Shown in pieces: positions 1 through 6,009 of a stretch of 8,249 nucleotides of DNA. Every line of letters starts with the position of its first letter. Position 1 is the stretch's first letter. Source of the DNA: Fidelibacterota bacterium (lineage in GTDB: Bacteria; Fidelibacterota; Marinisomatia; Marinisomatales; TCS56); contig JABMPO010000103.1 of NCBI GenBank assembly GCA_013203015.1, forward strand, positions 1 through 8,249, in the 5' to 3' direction. The notes under the pieces are model-generated. The model saw nothing but the letters and a program-made list of their open reading frames with translations. It did no database searches and was not told the DNA's origin. The position numbers were made by a program, and so were the translations under genes.

Positions 1-134
1 AATTTTTCGGTTTCGCTCACCGGATTAAAGACCGTGTGCCCCAATTCCTGATCCAGCCATAATTCAATTTCAGCACGCCAGGATTTCCCTTCATCGGGTT
101 CATATTCCATGGCGCCGGATAAATAAGCTTTCAT
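1..134 (-). CDS. Nucleoside 2-deoxyribosyltransferase-like protein (N-terminal 44 residues, runs off left edge)
   Basis: The frame starts at the ATG at 134-132 and stays open to the window edge. It begins MKAYLSGAMEYEPDEGK and continues through an amphipathic helix to LGHTVFNPVSETEK. The pattern of a first beta strand with a [YL]xG[AP] turn, a helix, then GHxVFNP matches the start of the Rossmann-like nucleoside 2-deoxyribosyltransferase-like families, which cleave or transfer N-glycosidic bonds of (deoxy)nucleosides or nucleotides. The catalytic Glu and the C-terminus lie outside the window, so activity cannot be judged. There is no Shine-Dalgarno of its own (AATCCAAACA precedes the ATG). 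Its start overlaps the permease stop by 4 nt (ATGA), so translation is probably coupled to the transporter genes. The family call is moderate and the substrate is unknown. Confidence 0.6.
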   Translation of the reverse strand, partial: MKAYLSGAMEYEPDEGKSWRAEIELWLDQELGHTVFNPVSETEK

Positions 135-880
135 TGTTTGGATTTATATTTAAACAATAGGCCATTTACTCCAAACCAGGCCACTGCGATCAGCAGCGGA
201 TAAATTAGCGAGAACCAGTCAATGCGCTGGAAAAACAACAGGGATCGTAATCCGTGCATCAAAACACTGGTTGGCAAATTGGCGAATATTGATCCCAAGG
301 ATGATGGATAAAATTCAAATTCAACCAGAATCCCCGATCCGAATAATATGAACATTAAAAATGTTAAAACTGCAAACATATACATGGTCACCCGATCGGT
401 TACCAATCCGATAGTTACAAAAACATTTGCGATTACACCATTATACAAAACGACATAGATCAAGATTATCAGATACTGATACCAAACCAGCGGATTGGGC
501 ATAAGAATTATCAATACCGCCATACCAATAATAACAAAAGATAATGACTCAATAATTGCCGTTATTACTATCCCGAAGACAATCTCTATTTTAGTCACTG
601 GCGCCAGGGTAATCGGTTGCAAAATATGGCGATGAATCCGTAAGTCGAAAAAGTCACGATACAATAGCGGAAACAAACCAATTGTGGCAATTATCATTAT
701 CAGTCCAGGGAATGCCCAATGTTCATATGGTATTTCATCGATCGAATGAACAATAACATTATTCAACACCGAAACTATAGTTGTATAGAGAATAATTGGG
801 ATTATTAAGGCTGATGAAATTGTGGTGAGTATGCGGTTTTGTGTCAACCACCAGCGGCGTTTCAAGAAAGCGGAAATCAT
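131..880 (-). CDS. ABC-2 type transporter permease
   Basis: This 249-residue polytopic inner-membrane protein has six hydrophobic segments at about residues 18-37, 55-74, 98-127, 132-158, 164-186 and 222-243. The basic N-terminus (KRRW) precedes the first helix, which predicts a cytoplasmic N-terminus. The loop between helices 2 and 3 holds HILQPITLAPVTKIEIVFG, the usual ABC-2 sequence where a coupling helix contacts the ATPase (compare LLATPVSRxEIVxG in NodJ/DrrB-type permeases). Near the end, LPTSVLMHGLR resembles the conserved NPxxxLxxxLR stretch of the same family. The ATG at 880 is preceded by AAAGGG about 6 nt upstream and overlaps the ATPase stop by 4 nt (ATGA). Its own stop overlaps the next gene the same way. 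With the upstream ATPase it should form an exporter of two permeases and two ATPases. The cargo cannot be read from the sequence. Confidence 0.88.
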   Translation of the reverse strand: MISAFLKRRWWLTQNRILTTISSALIIPIILYTTIVSVLNNVIVHSIDEIPYEHWAFPGLIMIIATIGLFPLLYRDFFDLRIHRHILQPITLAPVTKIEIVFGIVITAIIESLSFVIIGMAVLIILMPNPLVWYQYLIILIYVVLYNGVIANVFVTIGLVTDRVTMYMFAVLTFLMFILFGSGILVEFEFYPSSLGSIFANLPTSVLMHGLRSLLFFQRIDWFSLIYPLLIAVAWFGVNGLLFKYKSKQ

Positions 881-1803
881 TCCATACCCTTTCGAGCGTA
901 TTTGGAGTCCATCAAATCATTTAAACCAAGTGTATCAACAGTAAAGTCCAATTGCACAGCGTCGGTGGCTTTTTTCAAGACATGAAAAAATGCGCGCCGT
1001 GACCGGCCGTAAAAATGAAATGTATTCCCAACCCGACTGGGATTTACCACCGTTGATACATTAGCTAATTTCTGATACAAGTCATCATTCAATTTTTCAA
1101 ATTCAATATGAAACTGATGATAATTATTTGTCGTTGCCAATAATTTTTCCAGGGTACCATCCAGCGCCATATGCCCATGATGCAAAACCAGAATGCGGTC
1201 ATTGGCCAGTTCGACTTCCCGAAGATTCTGGCTGGCATAAATAATAGTGCGTTCCCCATGCATTTCCATTAACAACTCCCACACCATTCGACTACCATCG
1301 GCATCCATGAATGCAGTTGGTTCATCAATTACCAGGACCTGTGGTTCTTGCACCAGCGCCCGCACAATCAACGCCCGCTTCTGGATACCAAGTGACATTC
1401 CGCCGGTATTCTCCTCCAGGAATTCGGAAATACCGAGGCGTTCGCTATAACCGCTAATTCTGTGATCCAGTTTATGGGTGGGTATTTTGTGCAACAAGCC
1501 AATAAAACGAATATTTTGTTCGATTGTAAGCCAGGGATCAAAATCAGACTCATGGGGTACATAGGCTATTATTCGGCAGGTTTCAGCGCGACGTTTAACC
1601 ATGTCCAAGCCATGTACATAGATATTGCCATAATCAGGTTTTTCGAAACCCGCCAGAACCCGTAATAATGTTGATTTACCCGAATCGTTATCACCGATGA
1701 TTGCGACCAGGGATCCACGCTCCACACCAAATGACATCCCGGCCAGAATTGTGCGGTCACCAGCCAGTTTTCCGACTTTTTTAAGAGTTACACTTGCTTC
1801 CAT
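877..1803 (-). CDS. ABC transporter ATP-binding protein with atypical nucleotide-binding motifs
   Basis: The 308-residue ATPase has a nucleotide-binding domain at about residues 5-221 and an extension of about 85 residues, as in DrrA/NodI-type exporters. The Walker A is GDNDSGKST (37-45), with Asp40 where the fourth-position Gly is usual. The signature is GGMSLGIQKR (134-143), the SLGM-type variant. Walker B is VLVIDEPT (156-163) with catalytic Glu161 kept, and the D-loop is AFMD. The Q-loop residue is His84 (YVPHES; codon CAT at 1554-1552) and the switch His is Gln192 (ASQNLRE; codon CAG at 1230-1228), so the two usual residues appear exchanged. The lysine, signature and Walker B Glu are intact, so it is not clearly a dead enzyme. 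It lies in the cytoplasm and pairs with the overlapping permease gene. No Shine-Dalgarno precedes the ATG, which directly follows a TAA stop in the same frame (TAAATG). This fits coupling to the small ORF upstream. Confidence 0.9.
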   Translation of the reverse strand: MEASVTLKKVGKLAGDRTILAGMSFGVERGSLVAIIGDNDSGKSTLLRVLAGFEKPDYGNIYVHGLDMVKRRAETCRIIAYVPHESDFDPWLTIEQNIRFIGLLHKIPTHKLDHRISGYSERLGISEFLEENTGGMSLGIQKRALIVRALVQEPQVLVIDEPTAFMDADGSRMVWELLMEMHGERTIIYASQNLREVELANDRILVLHHGHMALDGTLEKLLATTNNYHQFHIEFEKLNDDLYQKLANVSTVVNPSRVGNTFHFYGRSRRAFFHVLKKATDAVQLDFTVDTLGLNDLMDSKYARKGME

Positions 1804-1881
1804 TTATGATTGTCTAAAATAATTTATTAATGATAATGGTACTTTGAATCCAAGCTCAGCTGCTTTCGGAGAATCAAACAT
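1804..1881 (-). CDS. Possible 25-residue small ORF between polA and the ABC ATPase
   Basis: ATG at 1881 opens a 25-codon frame, MFDSPKAAELGFKVPLSLI followed by NYFRQS, ending in TAA at 1806-1804. An AGGCGG (1890-1885) lies only 3 nt before the ATG. That is a purine-rich Shine-Dalgarno candidate with short spacing. The ORF begins 11 nt after the polA stop, and its TAA abuts the ATPase ATG in the same frame. It therefore fills the whole gap and could supply ribosomes to the ATPase, which lacks its own site. The composition (helix-like start, mixed middle, basic end) is protein-like, but the length is too short for statistical support. I recognise no family. Alternatives are a chance ORF in a 3' spacer, a translational coupling leader, or the tail of a lost gene. 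Confidence 0.33.
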   Translation of the reverse strand: MFDSPKAAELGFKVPLSLINYFRQS

Positions 1882-1892
1882 TTACCGCCTGG

Positions 1893-4607
1893 CTAATGAG
1901 CCTCAAACCAGTTGTCGCCCACCCCACAATCTACAACGATTGGTACATCCAACGGCAGGGCATTTTCCATTTCACTGCTAACAATTTTGGTAAGATCTTC
2001 CAGTTCTTCCCGGGGAGTTTCGAACAACAATTCATCGTGGACCTGCAAAAGCATTTTGGCATGCATCCCCCTTGCCAAAAGCTGTGTGTCAATGTTGATC
2101 ATCGCCAATTTGATCATCTCGGCAGCAGTACCTTGAATCGGCATGTTGATCGCCATTCGTTCGGCCGCTTCGCGACGCATGCGGTTGTCGCTGTCGGCTT
2201 CCCATACAGGACGACGGCGTCCCATAATCGTTTTCACATATTTCTCATTCCTAGCCTGTTCGAGGGTACGATCAATATAATCCCGGATGCCGGAGTAGCG
2301 CTGGAAATAGCGATCAATGAACGCCTGCGCCTCTGCCCGTGGCACACCAAGTTCCTGGCTCATTCTGAAGGATCCCGCGCCGTACATTATTCCAAAATTG
2401 ACAATTTTAGCAGTACGCCGCATCTCCGGTAACACATCCTCAATGGGCACGTTAAATACCAGACTGGCTGTCCGAGCATGGATGTCTTCATTATTCCTGA
2501 ATGCTTCCGTCAATTCCGGATCGCCACTCAAATGGGCCATAATTCGCAGTTCGATCTGTGAGTAATCCGCAGCCAGAATTTTCCAGCCGGGCTGCTCGGC
2601 TCGGAAGGCTTTGCGGATTTCTCGGCCTTCTTCGCGCCGGATGGGAATATTCTGGAAATTTGGGTTGGTACTGGATAACCTGCCAGTGGCAGCAATGGTT
2701 TGATTGAATGTGGTGTGAATCCGACCGGTTTCGGGATGGATCAATTCAACCAGAGCATCGAGATAAGTGGATTTAATTTTGTTTAGTTTACGATATTCAA
2801 GCATCAACCCCGGTAATGGGTGTTCATTCTTCAAAACTTCCAGAACATTTTCAGCTGTAGATCGTTTTTTTACGGGTTTCAAGTTCAGTATATCAAATAA
2901 TATCTGAGCCAATTGCTGAGTCGAATTAATATTGAATTCGGTTCCGGCAACACTGTGGATATTCCGGGTTAATTCAATGAGTCGGTCGCCAAAGTTAGTT
3001 GACATCTCTTCCAGAATCGAGCGGTCGACAAAGACACCTTTGTGTTCCATCCTGGTTAGCACCGGTAATAATGGTATTTCAATCCGATTATAATAATCCC
3101 ATAGATTTGCATCCCGCAGTTCTTTTTCAAAAATTGTTGTCAACTGCCAGGCGATATCAGCATCCTCTGCGGCATACCGGGTTGCTTGAGAAAGATCGAC
3201 TTGATCAAAAGTAATTTGATTTCTGCCACTACCGATCAAATCAGTGATTGGGATCATGGTATAATTCAAGTAATCCAGACTCAGGTTGTCCAATTTATAA
3301 GATCGCAATTCAGGTTTGATCAAATGGGCTGCGATCATGGTATCAAATACAATCCCCTGGACATTGATCCCATTACGTAGGAGAATCAGATAATCATATT
3401 TAATATTTTGACCGGTCTTTTTAATAGTTGGGTCTTCCAGAATTGGTCTGATTTTCTCTAATACTATATTCAGATCATCAGCGCCAAAATTATTGCTGAC
3501 TTTATTGAGATAATTAATTGGGATATAATAACCGGCATCGACCTCAAAGGAAAAACTGACACCAACTATGGCAGCCCGCATGGGGTCAACTGAGGTGGTT
3601 TCAAGATCAATTGATAATATTTTATCCGCGGGAATATTGGCAATAAAATCGTCCAGAGCTTCATTATCAAGCAGTTGATGGTATGATTTGACTACTTCCG
3701 GGACAGGTTCCTTTCCACGCAATGAATCCAGTTGTCGGTTAAAGCCGGTAAACTCAAGCAATCGAAATAAGTCTTCAACTGCATCAAAATCAAATTCTTT
3801 TCGTTTCAGTTCCGGGACGGTTACTGCCAGCGACATATTAACATCGATGGTAACCAGCTCACGGCTTAATAAAGCTACTTCTTTGTATTCCAGCAAGCCG
3901 TTTCGCACGCGTTTATTTGTCACCAGTTCGGCATTTTCCAAGGCATTTTCCAGTGATCCAAACTGCCGAATGAGTTTAACCGCCGATTTCTCTCCAACGC
4001 CGCGCACTCCGGGTACATTATCAGAGGAATCACCCATCAATCCTAATAGATCGATAATTTTGTCGGGCGGAACACCCCATTTTTCTTCAACTCCAGCCCG
4101 ATCGTAAATCATTACTTCCTGAGTACGACGAAGAGTAGTATATAAAAACACTTTATCATTTACGAGTTGCATGAAATCTTTATCGCCGCTGACAATGTAA
4201 GAATCCATGTCATATTCAGGAGCCTGTGTTACCAACGTACCGATAATATCATCGGCCTCAAAACCCGGCTGAGCTACTGAAACAATGTTCATGGCCTCCA
4301 ACAATTTCCACAAATGAGGTAATTGCTCAACCAGCTCGTCCGGCATTTTTTCCCGGGTGGCTTTATACTCCGGGTAACGCTCATGACGAAACGTCTTTTC
4401 CTTGGAATCAAACACAGCCACCAGATAATCCGGTTCTTCGGCTTTCAATAATCGGAATACTTGATTAATAAATCCAAAAAGGGCACTAGTGTTTAGACCG
4501 TAGCTGGTTATAAGCGGATTGCGGATAAAGGCGAAATGTGCCCGGTATAACATGGCGTAGCCATCGATTAAAAATATTTTCTGTCGATCAGATTTTCGGT
4601 TAGTCAT
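1893..4607 (-). CDS. polA: DNA polymerase I (5'-3' exonuclease, 3'-5' exonuclease and polymerase)
   Basis: The 904-residue, full-length three-domain enzyme fills gaps in Okazaki-fragment maturation and excision repair. The 5' nuclease is at about residues 10-295: IDGYAMLYR, FDSKEKTFRHxxYPxYKA, EADD (118-120), SGDKDF (140-145), and GDSSDNVPGVxGVGEKSA with a helix-hairpin-helix. The proofreading domain is at about 325-500 and all three motifs are intact: DLE (Asp334, Glu336), NIKYD (Asn401, Asp405) and YAAED (Tyr478, Asp482). Polymerase motif A is DYSQIELR (Asp681, Glu686). Motif B carries Arg730, Lys734, Phe738 and Tyr742. Motif C is VHDE (Asp858, Glu859). These polymerase positions sit a constant 24 residues before the E. 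coli numbers, so the fold is colinear. Retained Asp334/Glu336 mark a proofreading-competent enzyme, unlike Taq. ATG at 4607 is the only good start. An AGGGAGG lies about 15 nt upstream, farther than usual. Confidence 0.98.
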   Translation of the reverse strand: MTNRKSDRQKIFLIDGYAMLYRAHFAFIRNPLITSYGLNTSALFGFINQVFRLLKAEEPDYLVAVFDSKEKTFRHERYPEYKATREKMPDELVEQLPHLWKLLEAMNIVSVAQPGFEADDIIGTLVTQAPEYDMDSYIVSGDKDFMQLVNDKVFLYTTLRRTQEVMIYDRAGVEEKWGVPPDKIIDLLGLMGDSSDNVPGVRGVGEKSAVKLIRQFGSLENALENAELVTNKRVRNGLLEYKEVALLSRELVTIDVNMSLAVTVPELKRKEFDFDAVEDLFRLLEFTGFNRQLDSLRGKEPVPEVVKSYHQLLDNEALDDFIANIPADKILSIDLETTSVDPMRAAIVGVSFSFEVDAGYYIPINYLNKVSNNFGADDLNIVLEKIRPILEDPTIKKTGQNIKYDYLILLRNGINVQGIVFDTMIAAHLIKPELRSYKLDNLSLDYLNYTMIPITDLIGSGRNQITFDQVDLSQATRYAAEDADIAWQLTTIFEKELRDANLWDYYNRIEIPLLPVLTRMEHKGVFVDRSILEEMSTNFGDRLIELTRNIHSVAGTEFNINSTQQLAQILFDILNLKPVKKRSTAENVLEVLKNEHPLPGLMLEYRKLNKIKSTYLDALVELIHPETGRIHTTFNQTIAATGRLSSTNPNFQNIPIRREEGREIRKAFRAEQPGWKILAADYSQIELRIMAHLSGDPELTEAFRNNEDIHARTASLVFNVPIEDVLPEMRRTAKIVNFGIMYGAGSFRMSQELGVPRAEAQAFIDRYFQRYSGIRDYIDRTLEQARNEKYVKTIMGRRRPVWEADSDNRMRREAAERMAINMPIQGTAAEMIKLAMINIDTQLLARGMHAKMLLQVHDELLFETPREELEDLTKIVSSEMENALPLDVPIVVDCGVGDNWFEAH

Positions 4608-4630
4608 GGCCGCAAAATTACGCCTCCCTA

Positions 4631-4658
4631 ATTTTAACCCAAACCCCTATTTAATCAA
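4631..4658 (-). promoter_or_regulatory. Candidate sigma-70-type promoter for polA
   Basis: On the minus strand, TTGATT (4658-4653) and TAAAAT (4636-4631) are separated by 16 nt. They match the -35 consensus at four of six positions and the -10 consensus at five of six. A start site 6-7 nt downstream (near 4624) would fall within the AGGGAGG at 4629-4623 and give a leader of only about 17 nt. Either the polA message is nearly leaderless or another promoter is used. AT-rich spacers give such matches by chance, so the call is tentative. Confidence 0.35.
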
Positions 4659-4681
4659 GCAGACTAACTTCAAGTGATCAT

Positions 4682-4741
4682 AGTTATAATCAATCACTTA
4701 CTAAATATTCCAGCATAGTATTTAATCAGTTATAATGAATC
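4682..4741. repeat. Pair of 14-bp direct repeats, 46 bp apart
   Basis: AGTTATAATCAATC at 4682-4695 and AGTTATAATGAATC at 4728-4741 differ at one position, and their starts are 46 bp apart. Both contain TATAAT on the plus strand, so each could serve as a -10 element, but no convincing -35 lies upstream of either. They could be binding sites for a regulator of the divergent genes, or a small duplication in an AT-rich spacer. The identity is clear; the function is unknown. Confidence 0.5.
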
Positions 4742-4840
4742 CCAAAATCAGATTTTAAATCAATGAGTTAATGATGCCTTCTGAATGTTAGTCTACGGAG
4801 TAGAAATGCTTCAGAACAAAATTGGATTATTGACAATCTG

Positions 4841-4861
4841 AAAAGGGATATTTTCCCTTTT
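4841..4861 (+). promoter_or_regulatory. Hairpin (8-bp perfect inverted repeat) upstream of the MBL gene
   Basis: AAAAGGGA and TCCCTTTT form a perfect 8-bp stem around a TATTT loop. The stem is mostly A-T with three G-C pairs and is followed by AACTTAA rather than a continued T run, so it is a weak intrinsic terminator at best. It begins at the last base of the 11-codon leader-like frame (stop TGA 4839-4841) and lies 77 nt before the MBL start. Possible roles are an attenuator-like element, an operator palindrome or an mRNA-stability stem. Confidence 0.35.
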
Positions 4862-4938
4862 AACTTAATTTATAGCTACCTATTGCTTATTCCTTGATTT
4901 CATTGTAGGTTAGATTATATTATTACTAAGGATGTGGC

Positions 4939-5763
4939 ATGAAAATCACTTTTTATGGAACACGGGGATCTATTCCGGTACCGGAACCGGATTATGTCGA
5001 ATTCGGTGGTAATACAGCCTGTATTCTACTGACTTTCAATACCGGACGAATTGCGATTATTGACGCTGGTACAGGTATCCGAAAGTTGGGTAACGACCTT
5101 ATCGAACAGGGGCACCAACAATTCGATGATATTGTTTTAGGACTTTCACATACCCATTGGGATCATATCCAGGGCTTCCCATTTTTCAAACCAGCTTACG
5201 ATAGCCGCCGCCATTTCACCATTTCTATTGGTGGGCGAGATCATACCAATGCAAGCCTGGAATCCATCTTTGCAGCTCAAATGGAACAAGAATATTTCCC
5301 CATTCCGCTGCATGGAATGGGTGCCCGGTTTGACTTTTGGCAACCTGATCCCAATGCTGTAAATGATCTGCGTGGTATTAAACTGAAAGCAACGGAGTTG
5401 AATCATCCTGGCGGAGCTTTTGGCTATCGAATTGAGGAAGATGGTAAATCCATTGTCTATTGCACTGATGTTGAACATGGTCCCGAAATTGACCAGCGAG
5501 TAGTCGAACTGGCTTTTGAATGTGATCTGTTGATTCATGATGCCCAGTATACTCCCGCCGAATTGAACGATAAAAAAGGTTGGGGACACAGCAGTTGGGA
5601 ACAAGCTGCTGAAGTAGCTGATTTAGCCAAGGTCGAAAGGCTGGTTCTATTTCATCACGATCCAGAGCATAATGATGCTTTCCTGAAAATGATCGAAAAG
5701 GATTGTCGGTCGGTTTTCAGAAATACCGTATCTGCGCGGGAAGGTATGACCATCGATATATAA
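4939..5763 (+). CDS. MBL-fold metallo-hydrolase (RNase Z / class II phosphodiesterase-like)
   Basis: This 274-residue single-domain cytoplasmic protein lacks a signal peptide. It opens with MKITFYGTRGSIPVPEPDY and FGGNTAC, the usual start of a PhnP/ElaC-like branch of metallo-beta-lactamase-fold hydrolases. The metal-binding residues are complete: HTHWDH (71-76), His156 in NHPGG, Asp177 in YCTDVEHGP, and His239/His240 in LFHHDPEH. The conserved DAQYTPAEL (201-209) and GWGHSSWEQA (214-223) are also present. Such enzymes bind two metal ions (usually Zn) and hydrolyse phosphodiester or related bonds. Relatives are often found fused to signalling domains, but the natural substrate of this subgroup is not established to my knowledge. 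The start is supported by AAGGA (4928-4932), 6 nt before the ATG. It stands alone on its strand, divergent from polA, with 101 nt to the next small ORF. Confidence 0.92.
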   Translation: MKITFYGTRGSIPVPEPDYVEFGGNTACILLTFNTGRIAIIDAGTGIRKLGNDLIEQGHQQFDDIVLGLSHTHWDHIQGFPFFKPAYDSRRHFTISIGGRDHTNASLESIFAAQMEQEYFPIPLHGMGARFDFWQPDPNAVNDLRGIKLKATELNHPGGAFGYRIEEDGKSIVYCTDVEHGPEIDQRVVELAFECDLLIHDAQYTPAELNDKKGWGHSSWEQAAEVADLAKVERLVLFHHDPEHNDAFLKMIEKDCRSVFRNTVSAREGMTIDI

Positions 5764-5864
5764 CGGGCTGTTTTTCTAATTGGAATAATCTATAACTGGT
5801 TTTTATTCTCTAAAATGACAACCATTTCTTTACCCGTGTGTCATAACTGGAAAAGGAGTTAACA

Positions 5865-5936
5865 ATGAAAAAATTATTTGAGATTTTGATACCAATTATC
5901 ATGATCGTCTTTGCTTTCAGTCCATTTATATTTTAA
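5865..5936 (+). CDS. Possible 23-residue hydrophobic membrane peptide
   Basis: ATG at 5865 opens a 24-codon frame (stop TAA 5934-5936) beginning MKKLFEILIPIIMIVFAFS and ending PFIF. An AAGGAG (5853-5858) sits exactly 6 nt before the ATG, arguably the best ribosome binding site in the window. The peptide has a positive N-terminus (KK), then about 18 almost uninterrupted hydrophobic residues, enough for one transmembrane helix, and no polar tail. This suits a tiny inner-membrane protein. It could also be a signal-peptide remnant of a decayed secreted-protein gene, but no continuing reading frame is apparent downstream. It lies 73 nt upstream of the DUF4097-type gene and may share its transcript. 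No known family is recognised. Confidence 0.5.
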   Translation: MKKLFEILIPIIMIVFAFSPFIF

Positions 5937-6009
5937 GCAATTGAGAAGCAAATAATTCGCGATATCCAAAACAATGTTAAATTCATCAATAAAATAAGAG
6001 GATAAAACC

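Larger units (their letters stand above)
4608..4938. other. Divergent intergenic region between polA and the MBL hydrolase gene
   Basis: This 331-bp AT-rich stretch has no long ORF. Next to polA lie a promoter-like pair and a long-spaced Shine-Dalgarno on the minus strand. In the middle are two near-identical 14-bp direct repeats. Toward the MBL gene there is an 11-codon frame (4806-4841, MLQNKIGLLTI) with GGAG 5 nt upstream, immediately followed by an 8-bp hairpin (4841-4861). Just before the MBL start, TTGATT (4894-4899) and TATTAT (4918-4923) are 18 nt apart, a weak plus-strand promoter candidate whose transcript would begin very near the Shine-Dalgarno. I see no tRNA, riboswitch aptamer or mobile-element end in it. 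Confidence 0.6.

Noticed and set aside
2900..3640. Possible loss of proofreading in DNA polymerase I
   Set aside because: All three exonuclease motifs keep their acidic residues (Asp334, Glu336, Asp405, Asp482), so the 3'-5' exonuclease looks active.
1896..4107. Several plus-strand open frames of 70-180 codons opposite polA (for example 1896-2432 and 3688-4107)
   Set aside because: They lie entirely antisense to a highly conserved polymerase gene, have no recognisable domains, and overlap each other in different frames; they are by-products of polA codon composition.
5146..5604. Minus-strand 152-codon frame inside the MBL hydrolase gene
   Set aside because: It is fully antisense to a gene with complete catalytic motifs and shows no coherent domain or start signal.
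5764..5790. Terminator directly after the MBL gene (GGGCTGTTTTTCT)
   Set aside because: There is a T run but no convincing stem before it, so intrinsic termination is not supported.
5787..5850. Repeated ATAACTGG at 5792-5799 and 5843-5850, with an inverted copy near 7240
   Set aside because: An 8-mer in AT-rich spacers can recur by chance, and no symmetry, promoter phasing or further copies near gene starts support a regulatory site.
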